DNA from: Mycobacterium sp. 1465703.0
GTDB lineage: Bacteria; Actinomycetota; Actinomycetes; Mycobacteriales; Mycobacteriaceae
Reading direction: 5' to 3'
Assembly (NCBI RefSeq): GCF_001672975.1
Contig: NZ_LZKU01000012.1
Coordinates: 1-37,302, forward strand
Length of the DNA: 37,302 nt
Position numbers and translations under genes: made by a program. The notes beneath the pieces were generated by a model that saw only the letters and a program-made list of their open reading frames with translations, searched no databases and was not told the origin of the DNA. Positions 24,111-33,184 of the stretch are shown here, one piece after another; positions within the stretch are counted from its first letter, which is position 1, and each line of letters opens with the position of its first letter.

Positions 24111-26612
24111 ATGCTTACCCAACTTGCAGATTCCGCTCACCCCTTTCCGGGCCAGTCGGACGTTCAGGAGACCAGCTTCGCGCTGGATGCGATTTCGCGG
24201 TTCGTGTGCAACACCATCGACGAGGCAATCGAAGCGCAGCAGCTAGGTGGTTTTGGTTTCGACGTGGTCGTGATCGGTTCTGGGATGTATGGCGGGTTCA
24301 CCGCTGCAAAGATCTACGAGAAGGGCAAGCGGCAGTCTCCCGGAGGTCGGCCACGGGTCCTCGTGCTCGAATCGGGCCCGTTCCTCATCTCCCAACATTT
24401 CCAGAACCTCACCCGGATGGGCGCATTCTTCCAGTTGGTCAACAGACCGGTGGTCGACGATAACCAATCGTTCTTGACGCAGATCGACTACGCCGGCGGA
24501 CCGCTCCAGGGAATGTCGCCGCATCACCGGTGTGTGGGCGGCAAGTCGCTGTTCTGGGGAGGCTGGGCGCCACCCCTGTCAAACACCGATGGACAGGATG
24601 ACCTGTCACATTGGCCGGAAGAGGTACGAGACTTTCTGCTATCCGCCGACGGATACGAAATGATCGCTCGCCAAATCGGCACCCAGGAGACGGGAGACTA
24701 TGTCAACGGCGAATTGATGGACCAGCTGCGGGCGATCGCCGAGCAGGTTGTCGCCAGCGGCAGTGTTGACCACCTGACCCGCGTGGTCGACGCCCCGATC
24801 GCTGTCCAGGCCCAGGGGCCGGTGTCCGGACTCTTCGCGATGGACAAGTTCAGCAGTCTGCCGCTGCTTCTCGACTCTATCCGCGATGACGCCGAAAGCT
24901 CGGGTGGATTCAACGGCAACCGCCACCTGTTTCTGGTTCCCAACACCCAGGTTTTGCGCATCGAGACAACTGAAGGGCGCGCTACGAGTCTGCTGCTGGC
25001 GGTCCGTGAACCGTCGCGGGACCCAAATGCCCCCGGCATGATTCAACGTATCGTGCGGTTCGGGTTGTCAGGCGGCGCTGTGGTGTGCTTGGCCGGCAAC
25101 ACCATCAATTCGACCCGGTTGGCGCTCAACTCTTTCCGCAAACCTCCCGAAATCGGTCGAGACCTGACGGGCAAGAACTTGATGGCCCACGTGCGTGGGA
25201 ATTACTCGTGGCGAATCCGGAAAAGCGCGCTGCAGCTTCCTGCCGACTCGGACTTGGCCACGAGCACGTTGCATGTCGAAGGCCGAGTGCCGGTTGGCGC
25301 GCCGGCGAATCGGCTGGGGCGCTTCCACTTCCAGTTCTACGCGGTGCGCAGCGACAACGATAATTACGAGGAGTACCTGTATCGCCTACTGCCGAACATC
25401 GAAGATCTCGATGATGTGCGGCGTGCAGTCGACAGCACAAACATGGACGACTGGATCGTGGTGGGGATCAGGACGTGTGGTGAAACGTTCGGTGACCGGG
25501 ACGCCGATCCTGGCGCGCGCGAGTCGAGCGTGATCTCAGTGAACCCGTTCGGTGGGCCCGGTGATGACGTCTACTTTGACGACGACGGTCGCGAGATCCG
25601 GGTTCCAAAGGTCTTCGTGGCGCTCATTCAACGCAGCCCGGATGCCACCGTGCGCACTGCGCAAAAGAACGCGGCGTTCGCGTTCGTGGCCGCATTGGTC
25701 AAGAAGCCGCCAGAGGCGGCACTCTCGACTTCCAACCACGATCTGCAATTCATCGGTGGCAACGAGGACGGGATAGGAACGACCTATCACGAGAGCGGCA
25801 CGCTGTGGCTCGGTGATGATCCTGACAGCTCCGTCACCGATGTCCACGGACATCTGCATCACGTGACCAACGCGTTCTGCGTCGATCAATCGCTGTTCCC
25901 GACCGTTGGTTCAGCCAACCCGGTTCCCACCGGCCTGGCGTTGAGCAACATGGTCGCCGGCCATATCGTCGCCAGATTCAAGTCGTCTCCACTCGTTGCC
26001 GTAGAGGACGGCTTCACGGCCTTATTCGATGGAACGCTCGATCATTGGGATCAGTTCGGTAGCGGCGTGATTCAGGCACTACCCGGTCTGAACATCATCG
26101 AATGCGGCTCGATCGGTACCGACAGTGTGCTTGGCTTCATCCGTACGCGCGCGCAGTTCAAAAACTTTGTCCTGCGGCTCGACTGGAAGGCGTTCGATAT
26201 CAGAGCTAATTCCGGAGTGTTCCTGCGCATGCCGGAGGTCGAGAACGGTGACCTCAACCAGGTCTACCGCAACAGCATCGAGATCCAGATCGACGAAACC
26301 GGAAAGGATTTCGTGGCGACACGTAATCCACAGGCAATTTACGGCAGCAGCCTTCACAAAACCGGCGCCGTCTACGGTCGCGCACCCGCGACCCGTTGGG
26401 CCGCAAAGGCGCCGAGCCCCCGTTTCCAGGAAGGCTATTGGAACGCGTTCGAGATCACGGTCAGTGAAGACCGCGTCAGTGTGTCGTTGAACGGCGAGCC
26501 CGTCGTGCGCGACGCGCAACTGCCGCAAGAACTTGTCAGCCAAGGTTTCATCGGTCTGCAGTGCCACACCGATGTCGTTCAGTTCCGTAACATTCGAATC
26601 CGCGAAATCTGA
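24111..26612 (+). CDS. GMC-family oxidoreductase fused to C-terminal DUF1080 (3-keto-glycoside hydrolase/lyase-like) domain
   Basis: An 833-residue two-domain enzyme. Residues ~50-620 are a GMC flavoprotein of the pyranose-oxidase/sugar-dehydrogenase branch: FAD motif VVVIGSGMYGG (52-62), GGKSLFWGGWAP, then the C-terminal active-site block HESGTLWLG, VDQSLFPTVGSANPVPTGLAL. Residues ~635-833 are a DUF1080 jelly-roll domain: FTALFDGTLDHW, FKNFVLRLDWKAF, NSGVFLRMP, YWNAFEITV, and the terminal VQFRNIRIREI. Known relatives: GMC members oxidise sugars at C2 or C3; DUF1080 proteins include 3-keto-disaccharide hydrolases and 3-keto-glycoside lyases. Inference: one chain makes a 3-keto glycoside and cleaves it. 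There is no signal peptide. ATG 24111 is chosen because of GAGGTGG six bases upstream and because homology starts just after; the longer frame is unsupported. A DyP peroxidase gene begins 9 bp after the stop. Confidence 0.82.
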   Translation: MLTQLADSAHPFPGQSDVQETSFALDAISRFVCNTIDEAIEAQQLGGFGFDVVVIGSGMYGGFTAAKIYEKGKRQSPGGRPRVLVLESGPFLISQHFQNLTRMGAFFQLVNRPVVDDNQSFLTQIDYAGGPLQGMSPHHRCVGGKSLFWGGWAPPLSNTDGQDDLSHWPEEVRDFLLSADGYEMIARQIGTQETGDYVNGELMDQLRAIAEQVVASGSVDHLTRVVDAPIAVQAQGPVSGLFAMDKFSSLPLLLDSIRDDAESSGGFNGNRHLFLVPNTQVLRIETTEGRATSLLLAVREPSRDPNAPGMIQRIVRFGLSGGAVVCLAGNTINSTRLALNSFRKPPEIGRDLTGKNLMAHVRGNYSWRIRKSALQLPADSDLATSTLHVEGRVPVGAPANRLGRFHFQFYAVRSDNDNYEEYLYRLLPNIEDLDDVRRAVDSTNMDDWIVVGIRTCGETFGDRDADPGARESSVISVNPFGGPGDDVYFDDDGREIRVPKVFVALIQRSPDATVRTAQKNAAFAFVAALVKKPPEAALSTSNHDLQFIGGNEDGIGTTYHESGTLWLGDDPDSSVTDVHGHLHHVTNAFCVDQSLFPTVGSANPVPTGLALSNMVAGHIVARFKSSPLVAVEDGFTALFDGTLDHWDQFGSGVIQALPGLNIIECGSIGTDSVLGFIRTRAQFKNFVLRLDWKAFDIRANSGVFLRMPEVENGDLNQVYRNSIEIQIDETGKDFVATRNPQAIYGSSLHKTGAVYGRAPATRWAAKAPSPRFQEGYWNAFEITVSEDRVSVSLNGEPVVRDAQLPQELVSQGFIGLQCHTDVVQFRNIRIREI

Positions 26613-26621
26613 AGGTGGACA

Positions 26622-28289
26622 ATGGCGCTTGACCTGAAGAGCAACGACGGTCCGCTCAGTCTGACCGACGATGCCTTGCAAGATGTATTCGAAGATCTCC
26701 AAGGGAACGTCCTCAACGGCCACGGGCGCGATCAGGCCGTCCTGTTATTCCTGCAGTTCTCCTCGACCCGCATCGATGAGGCCAAGGAGCAGCTCGCGGT
26801 ACTTGGGGCACACTGGGTCACATCCGCCAAGGCGCAGCTGGCCGCCGCCGAGCAATTCAAAGCCACCGGTGATGATGGCGGCCTGTTCGTGCACGTGGCG
26901 CTCTCCGCTGCCGGCTACAGGGCACTCGGTGTGGCCGCCGATCGGATTCCCTCCGGCGCAGCGCTGCGAAATCGTCCCGCGCAGTTGACGATCAACGATC
27001 GGCAGGTGACATTTTATGAACGCGACGTGTTCGCACAAGGGATGAAGGCCCGTCGCGCGGCGCTACAGGATCCCGCCGAAGCGCAGTGGGAGGAGGGCCT
27101 TCGGGCGGACATTCACGCTCTGGTGATAATCGCTGACGACAGCAACACCGATCTGATAAACGGTGAAGCGCAGCTGCGCACCATGTTCGAGGCCAACGCG
27201 ACCAACCCGATCGCTCGGGTGGTGTCCACGCAGCGGGGGTTCGGGCTGAGGAGACGCTTCTTCGATCGCGAGGGGGAACCGAAGTTCGGCGAGAACGTAG
27301 AGCATTTTGGCTACGTGGACGGGCGCAGCCAACCGGCGCTACTGGATGCCCAACTCGACGCCGATGTGCAGCGCGACGGACGTACGGTATGGGATCCGGT
27401 CGCGCCGCCTCGTCTGGTCCTGCTCGATGATCCCGGTGGCACACCCGGTGTGAGCTTCGGCAGCTTTCTGGTCTTCCGCAAGCTCGAGCAAAATGTCAAG
27501 GGCTTCAAGCAAGCTCAGCATGCGCTGGCGGAGGAATTGAAACTACCCACCAAGCTGGTGGGCGCCATGGCGGTCGGCCGTTTCGAGGACGGCACACCCG
27601 TCGTGTTGCAGCCCGGGGAGGGCGGGGAGCCACCGGCGGCCAACGACTTCAACTACTCCAGCGATGCGGCCGGCGTACGTTGCCCTCTGCAGGCCCACAT
27701 CCGCAAGACCAACCCGCGTCTGGAGTCGGTCGACCCAGAAGGCAATTTCGCCAAAGACCGCGATGAGGAGCTGGGGCATCGGATCGCGCGCCGAGGCATT
27801 CCCTACGGCGGCGGACTGAGTGACTTTACGGAACTAACTAGTCTGCCGGAGCGCGGGGTCGGATTGCTGTTCATGTGCTATCAGAGCGACATCTGGGAGC
27901 AGTTCGAGTTCATGCAGCGATTTTGGTGTGACAACGACAAATTTCTGCAACCCGGTCTCAAGGGCAACGCAGAAGGTTGCCCAGACTATGTGCTCAACAC
28001 CGGAATGGACGCGATCATCGGTCAGCAGGAAGCCCAGATTCCTGACCCGATAACGGGTTTCGCAGCGCCCCCGACGAAATGGCCTTGCGAGTGGGGCCAG
28101 CGCACCGCCTCGACGAGCCATTCGATCGCCCGATTCGTGACAATGCGGGGAGGCGAGTACTTCTTCTCGCCGTCTTTGACGTTCTTGCGCAGCCTATCCA
28201 GTGGTGAGATCAGCGCTGCGGCCGAACTGATGCCTACCGATTTGTCGAGCGAGAAGCCTACGGGTGCGCCAAAACGCCTTCCAACCTGA
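26622..28289 (+). CDS. DyP-type heme peroxidase
   Basis: A 555-residue dye-decolorising peroxidase of the large (class D/fungal-like) type. The defining GxxDG motif is in HFGYVDGRSQP (~residue 230), with the distal Asp. The proximal heme His is in CPLQAHIRKTNPR (~357), and the distal Arg lies in RIARRGIPYGG. The ferredoxin-like halves seem complete; there is no Tat or Sec signal, so it should be cytoplasmic unless it rides with a partner. ATG 26622 has GAAGGTGG upstream, only 9 bp after the GMC-DUF1080 stop, so the two genes form an operon. If the GMC domain passes electrons to O2, this peroxidase could consume the H2O2 or use it on a product. Confidence 0.88.
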   Translation: MALDLKSNDGPLSLTDDALQDVFEDLQGNVLNGHGRDQAVLLFLQFSSTRIDEAKEQLAVLGAHWVTSAKAQLAAAEQFKATGDDGGLFVHVALSAAGYRALGVAADRIPSGAALRNRPAQLTINDRQVTFYERDVFAQGMKARRAALQDPAEAQWEEGLRADIHALVIIADDSNTDLINGEAQLRTMFEANATNPIARVVSTQRGFGLRRRFFDREGEPKFGENVEHFGYVDGRSQPALLDAQLDADVQRDGRTVWDPVAPPRLVLLDDPGGTPGVSFGSFLVFRKLEQNVKGFKQAQHALAEELKLPTKLVGAMAVGRFEDGTPVVLQPGEGGEPPAANDFNYSSDAAGVRCPLQAHIRKTNPRLESVDPEGNFAKDRDEELGHRIARRGIPYGGGLSDFTELTSLPERGVGLLFMCYQSDIWEQFEFMQRFWCDNDKFLQPGLKGNAEGCPDYVLNTGMDAIIGQQEAQIPDPITGFAAPPTKWPCEWGQRTASTSHSIARFVTMRGGEYFFSPSLTFLRSLSSGEISAAAELMPTDLSSEKPTGAPKRLPT

Positions 28290-29571
28290 GCGAGAGTTGC
28301 AGCTCATCGACGACCTCTTCTTCGGAGCGACCAACCTATTCGAGTCAAGTCGAGAGCAGCTCACTGGCCTGGCCGAATTCGTGCCCGCGAGATCGGGGTC
28401 GGCTCGAAGGAGCTCCGCTCAAGGCTGCCGCTTCTCGGCGGGCGTAGACCACTCATACAGGGCAACTTAATCCGACCGGCGCGGTCGGCGAATGCACCGG
28501 AAGTTGGTGAGGGAAGGGCTATCTCGCCAAGGCGCCATCGCCACCTCGCGCGGTCGGTCCGGAGAGGCCCCGCATCGTGCCAGCTCAGCGAGCGGCGGCC
28601 GGCCACGTATGCGCCAAAGCGCTGCCGCCGTTCCGCTATGCAAATGTCTGCGGAGCAATAGAATCCACCCGATCGGAAGATGAACCCCGCCGCCAACAGG
28701 TGGGTGGCGGCGTTAGGCTCGCGGGAAGGCCAGAACACCTATGGCTGCACTTCGCCTGGCACGGGCGGGATATCAGGCCGCCCATCATCAACTGCGCATC
28801 GAAAACCTGGTGCTTGCAGTCGGGTTAGAACTCGTCGCCGTTTTTTGGTATACCGCTTACTGACGACATTTCGTCACGAGCGACGAATGAACGGTTCAGC
28901 GACCCGCCAGTAGAACGTCGGCAGGATGTGCCGAGCAATGAATGTAAATCTTTGGGGTGGTCATCATCGTGCTTTAAACGAGTCGGTACGAGCCGCGGCG
29001 GGCACTTTGTAACAGGCCTGTGAGTGACCGCCAACTAGACGCAGACCGGACAACTGGAGACCATGGTGAGGAGCACCGTCAAAACAGGCGCCACTCCTCG
29101 GGCTCGTCGGCGAGTTCGTCCGTTGGTCGGCTTGCGAGCCCGAGGAGATCGCCGCTGTGACGACGTTCCTTGCCTCGGACGCGTCGAGTTACGTCAACGG
29201 TGCCGAGTTCTTTGCCGGGCGGGTACGCGCAGGTGTGAGTGCTCTCGTAAGCACCGCACTCCACGCGCCAAGTCGCACAGCAACGGCGCAGGGGCCGCTC
29301 GAACACCGACGCAACAGAGTACGTCGATGACGACGACCAAGACTGCCTCAATCGGCCCACTCCCCTACCTCTTCTCTCCAATTGGCCCGTTTCACATCCT
29401 GGCTTGAATCTGCGCGTGGCACCTGGTCTGTCCGCCGCGGGCCAGTGGCGCGTTCGGCCATTATTTGCCTGCCGCAGTGTAAGTTTCGATCAATCGGGTC
29501 TGGCGTGAGTCAGGGCTAGCCCGTCGTCTGGCGCGACAAGCCAGCACATCCAGGCGGAGGCTCATTGTGCC
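28290..29571. other. gene-poor region with decayed sequence
   Basis: About 1.3 kb. An SDR relic is at 29088-29240. The many short open frames elsewhere have no ribosome sites, family motifs or codon bias I can support. No tRNA or integrase remnant is seen. Confidence 0.55.
29088..29240 (+). pseudogene. SDR C-terminal relic
   Basis: The frame starting at 29088 reads APLLGLVGEFVRW, then EPEEIAAVTTFLASDASSYV and NGAEFFAG. This is the C-terminal third of a classical SDR (EPEEIA...FLASDASSYVNG...). The cofactor and catalytic parts are absent, and the expected DGG after the last motif is already mutated to AGR. There is no start codon context. The frame stays open for a further stretch that is not SDR-like. 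Confidence 0.65.
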
Positions 29572-31011
29572 TCACGCCGTCACGGATGCCGTTGGCGCCG
29601 GTGCCGGCAGGCTGTGGTGCATCGCAACGCTGGCGTCGTCCAGCGGCACCCCTGATGGGTCGCGCAGCACCAGTGTCGCAGCACCCGCGAGCAGGAAGCA
29701 GACTCCGGCGAGCAGGGTGGTCATGCGGAGCCCCATTCCGCTGAGTACCAATGGGGTAACGAGAGCGCCGATGAAACCGCCCACCTTGCCCAGACACGAC
29801 GACAGCCCGTGCCCGGTACTGCGCACTGTAGTGGGATAGCACTCCGCGCTGAGCAGTATCAACGCATAGTTCGGCCCGAAGGTGGTGCCGAACAACGACA
29901 GTCCGAACACCGCCGCGAACAGCGTGACGGTTTGTGTCAGCCCCGGAATAACGGTGATGAGCAACATCGATGCCGCGCACAACACCAGCCCCGAGATTTG
30001 CAGAGTGGTGCGGCGCATCCGGTCCACCACAGCCAATCCCACGAGCGCTCCGCTCAGACCGAAGCAGATCATCAGCACGGCATTGATTGCCACATTGGTG
30101 ATGGTCTCGGTGGACGGTGAGATGCTCTTGATCAAAAGCGGTTGGCTCACCGCGTTGCCGTAGGTGGCGATGTTGAAGAAGAACCAGCTTCCACCGGTGC
30201 CGATTAGCGTGACCAGAAAGGTGCGGTTGGTCAGCACTTCGGAGAGCCGCACCCTTACCCGTGCCTTGCCAGCGGCCGCGATCAGCTGAGATGTCGCGGA
30301 GAACGCTGAGAGGTCGCTTTCTGCGCGTTCGCGGTCCTGGGCGACCCGCAGCGTCCAGCGTGGCGACTCCGGCATATGTCTGCGATTCCATAGCACCAGC
30401 AATGCCGGCAGCGCACCGAGGCCCAGGATGAGCCGCCAGGCCAGATCATGCGGGGTCTGCACGGCCAGGACGAGCAGCGCTGCCAGATACGCGGCGACCT
30501 GACCTAGCGCAAAAAACAGGAACGCGAACCCGACCAGCCGGCCCCGGTTAGCGCGGTTGGCGTACTCCGTGGTGATCACACTGGACGCCGGGTAGTCGCC
30601 GCCGATACCAATGCCCAAGATGAATCGCGCGATCAGCAACCAGGTGAAGTTCGGCGCGAACGCGGACAGCAGCGCACCGACCACCATGATGGCGGCCTCA
30701 AGGCCATACACCGTGCGTCGGCCCAACAGGTCGCCAAGCCTGCCGAACACAAATGCTCCGATGGCTACGGCCAGCAGTGCCGAGCTGGTTAGCAGCGCCA
30801 CCTGTCCGGAGTTCAGCCCAAACTCCGGCTTGACCAGCAGGATGACAGTGCCGATGACGTTGAGGTCGTAGGCGTCGGTGAAAAAGCCGGCCCCCGCGGT
30901 CGCGGCGGCCTTGAAGTGAAACAAGCTCAGTGGGGCATTGTCGAGGGCTTCTTCGATCGGATCGGCTGATGTCCGCACGGCTGGCGCGTTGGCATTCAGG
31001 GTCCGCGTCAT
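29572..31011 (-). CDS. MFS transporter (phosphate/sugar:H+ symporter-like)
   Basis: A 479-residue inner-membrane permease with twelve predicted helices. The loop 2-3 motif is FGRLGDLLGRRTVYG, helix 4-5 has FILGIGIGGDYPASSVIT, the central loop carries MPESPRWTLRVAQD, and SAECYPTTVRSTGHGL lies after helix 9-10. GIGIGGDYP and PESPRW are typical of the phosphate:H+ symporter and sugar/metabolite:H+ symporter groups. The substrate is not predictable. ATG 31011 has AGGGAG upstream. It has no operon partner. It could import the sugar or glycoside substrate of the GMC-DUF1080 enzyme, but this is only positional. Confidence 0.88.
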   Translation of the reverse strand: MTRTLNANAPAVRTSADPIEEALDNAPLSLFHFKAAATAGAGFFTDAYDLNVIGTVILLVKPEFGLNSGQVALLTSSALLAVAIGAFVFGRLGDLLGRRTVYGLEAAIMVVGALLSAFAPNFTWLLIARFILGIGIGGDYPASSVITTEYANRANRGRLVGFAFLFFALGQVAAYLAALLVLAVQTPHDLAWRLILGLGALPALLVLWNRRHMPESPRWTLRVAQDRERAESDLSAFSATSQLIAAAGKARVRVRLSEVLTNRTFLVTLIGTGGSWFFFNIATYGNAVSQPLLIKSISPSTETITNVAINAVLMICFGLSGALVGLAVVDRMRRTTLQISGLVLCAASMLLITVIPGLTQTVTLFAAVFGLSLFGTTFGPNYALILLSAECYPTTVRSTGHGLSSCLGKVGGFIGALVTPLVLSGMGLRMTTLLAGVCFLLAGAATLVLRDPSGVPLDDASVAMHHSLPAPAPTASVTA

Positions 31012-31311
31012 CTAGTACTCCCTGATGGTGGCGAGACGTCTAACACCTCCTCAGTTTCGGGATTTATGCGACGGCGAAATCGAATGCCGTTGACGCGCGA
31101 CTTAACAACGGCGGAATGTGCCTGCCCGTCTTGCGGATGAGTGAAGTACGTCTTAGGCGCAGGTCACAGCGATATTTTTCGGCAAACACGTAGCCGGATG
31201 CACCACTTCGCGTAACCACATCTTTTCCCGATAGCCATCCGCGGTGCGTACACCGGGTGGCCGATGCCCGGGTTCCGCCGGGTCGGCTGAGGGATGGGGA
31301 GCGGTCGGGAC
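31012..31311. other. divergent intergenic region between MFS and YmdB-like genes
   Basis: 300 bp separating divergently transcribed genes, hence both promoters. There is a single AT-rich patch near 31168-31182 (GATATTTTTCGG). No repeat or RNA is recognised. Confidence 0.4.
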
Positions 31312-32136
31312 ATGAGGCGTGTGCTTTTTCTCGGGGATGTCGTCGGTCCCGCGGCAATCGACTACGTCTGTGAGCGGATGCCTGGACTGCGTGAGCAGTA
31401 CAGCGTCGACCTGGCCGTGGTGAACGCGGAGAACGCGGAGCGTAGCGGGCCGCACATCCGGACCGGCTTTGGGCTCAGCATCGAAGCGGCAGAACTCCTG
31501 CTGGAGTCAGGTGTCGATGTCATCACCGGTGGCAACCATTCGTGGGACGGAGAGAGGGCCGAGGTGGAGAAGGTGCTCGCGCACCCTAAGGTGCTGCGTC
31601 CGTTCAACATGCCCGATGGCCTGCCGGGCCGCGGAGTGCTCCAATTAAGCCTCTCCGGGATGGATTTCACTGTGGTCAACCTGATGAGCAGAACCGCTGT
31701 GGTCGAGTCGGAACCGTTGTTCGGACGGTGGCTGACCGAACGGCAACACGTCGCGTCGCTGTGGCCGGCCTGGCAGTCGATCGACCGTAGTGGTGCCGTG
31801 ATCGTAGATTTCCACGGATTGAGCATCAATGAAAAGCAATCGTTCGCCCACGCTGTCGACGGCACCGCCGCCGCGGTGCTGGGCACCCACACCCACGAGG
31901 CGACGCTGCCGCTGCATCTGCTGCCCGGGGGCACTGCGCTGGTCACCGATGTCGGAATGACCGGCGCCACAGGCGGTGTCATCGGTATCGATCCGGCGCA
32001 CTGGGTCGCCGACATCCGCGGCGAAGACTATGGCACGTTGCCCCCGTACCGGCTGGCCTGCGGGCCGATGACCATGGGCGCGGTGCTGCTGACCATCGAT
32101 GGCACCCGATGTACGGCGCTGGAACGGGTGCATTGA
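31312..32136 (+). CDS. YmdB/TIGR00282-family metallophosphoesterase
   Basis: A 274-residue metallophosphoesterase from ATG 31312 (MRRVLFLGDVVG). ATG 31294 would add six residues; the later start fits the family and has GGGGAG at a good distance. Metal-site motifs: GDVVG, NAENAERSG (in place of NGEN), TGGNHSWDGE, VDFHGLSINEKQSFA, GTHTHEATLPLHLLPGGTA and TDVGMTGATGG. Bacillus YmdB, the best known relative, hydrolyses 2',3'- and 3',5'-cyclic nucleotides and affects RNA processing and biofilm. Cytoplasmic. It lies at the right end of the putative ssrA island. Confidence 0.85.
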   Translation: MRRVLFLGDVVGPAAIDYVCERMPGLREQYSVDLAVVNAENAERSGPHIRTGFGLSIEAAELLLESGVDVITGGNHSWDGERAEVEKVLAHPKVLRPFNMPDGLPGRGVLQLSLSGMDFTVVNLMSRTAVVESEPLFGRWLTERQHVASLWPAWQSIDRSGAVIVDFHGLSINEKQSFAHAVDGTAAAVLGTHTHEATLPLHLLPGGTALVTDVGMTGATGGVIGIDPAHWVADIRGEDYGTLPPYRLACGPMTMGAVLLTIDGTRCTALERVH

Positions 32137-32680
32137 TCTCGGCCGAACGCATTTCTTCAGCCGAAGGTCTCAATGCAGGGCTGGCCCGGCCAGGTATGGA
32201 CGTGCCCAGTCCACCTGAAGAATCAGCACTTGCACTTCCTGCCGGCCGCTACTCTTCGCGTCTTCTTCGCCTGCAGCCCAACTCTTTCCGTGTTCGACCG
32301 TACGATGCGGACTTGCAGCGATCCACCAGGATTCGGATACGTGTGCGCCCACCGCGAGTAGATCTGCCGGGCGGACCCAACACAATCTTGCGCGCTTGAG
32401 TCAGACGTCAAGGTGCCACGTCCGCTTCGGGTCATGTTGTGCGATCTAAGAAGTCGCGACTTCGGAGAATCAGATTGATAGCCGACGGGTAGCCCGTATC
32501 GGCCTCGCGACATCCCGACAGTGTCCTTGAGCTGCCTCATCGCAAATTTGATCGGCTGGTAGGGAGACAGCCATTCAGCCGGTACAGCGCCCGTACGTAG
32601 GTGCTGCCGTCCCTACGGTTGCCACGACGAAGCGACGGCATAACGCGAGCTTCACCGATACATGTTGATGAGATGTTGAT
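32137..32680. other. intergenic region between the YmdB-like gene and ssrA
   Basis: About 540 bp with no recognised gene. A small tandem repeat ATGTTGATGAG/ATGTTGATGA lies at 32662-32682. The ssrA terminator follows. Confidence 0.5.
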
Positions 32681-32719
32681 GAAAAGAGAAACTGGCCAGA
32701 GCTTTGTTGCTCTGACCAG
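32681..32719 (-). terminator. intrinsic terminator of ssrA
   Basis: On the minus strand CTGGTCAGAGC pairs with GCTCTGGCCAG (one G-U) around a six-base loop, followed by TTTCTCTTTTC. Confidence 0.75.
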
Positions 32720-32753
32720 CCGGTTCTCAGTGGAGCTGCCGGGAATCGAACCC
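32712..32753. repeat. ssrA 3' end, candidate attachment site (right)
   Basis: Partner of 16572-16613 in direct orientation. It spans part of the terminator arm, the ssrA acceptor stem and T arm. ssrA itself is intact, as expected when an element reconstitutes its target. Confidence 0.65.
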
Positions 32754-33095
32754 GGGTCCTACGGCATTCCCTCAAGACTTCTCCGTGCGCAGTTCGCTAT
32801 GCCTCTACTTGGATCTCCTGGTCACGCGAACAAGCCAGGATGACGATCCCAGTCGCTGTTTATGTCCCGATGAGTCCCGCGACCGGACTCGTCGGTGGAT
32901 CCCTCTAGCTGACGCCAGGGTCCGGGTCGAGGGCTTTCCCGGTCTGACGGACTAGCTGTCGCTTAGGCAGCGAGAGCGTAGTCGCGCTGATGTGAATCGG
33001 CGCTTATCTGTTTGCAACGACGCTTACGGTGGTCAGTTGCCTGCACCGGCACGCTTCCCTTGATTCGATGCGCGAAGTCGAAACCTTTCAGCCCC
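32731..33095 (-). ncRNA. ssrA: tmRNA
   Basis: The 5' end GGGGCTGAAAGGTTTCGACT (from 33095) pairs with 3' CAGCTCC plus discriminator A at 32731, forming the alanyl acceptor stem. GGGTTCGATTCCC is the T arm. The tag reading frame GCC GAT TCA CAT CAG... (33001 to the TAA at 32965-32963) encodes ADSHQRDYALAA, the tag known from M. tuberculosis. CCA is not encoded after the discriminator. About 365 nt, close to the mycobacterial size. Rescues stalled ribosomes with SmpB, whose gene lies 1.8 kb away on the same strand. Confidence 0.96.
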
Positions 33096-33184
33096 TCGCA
33101 CCCCGCCGACTTTCGGCAGGAATATCAATGGTACCTGCCTATCAACCAGCGGCAACGCGGTTATCTTCCGCGCTGGAACTGCGA

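Noticed and set aside
16614..32711. Integrase or transposase inside the putative island
   Set aside because: I looked for tyrosine/serine recombinase and DDE motifs in the genes and gaps and found none I could support.
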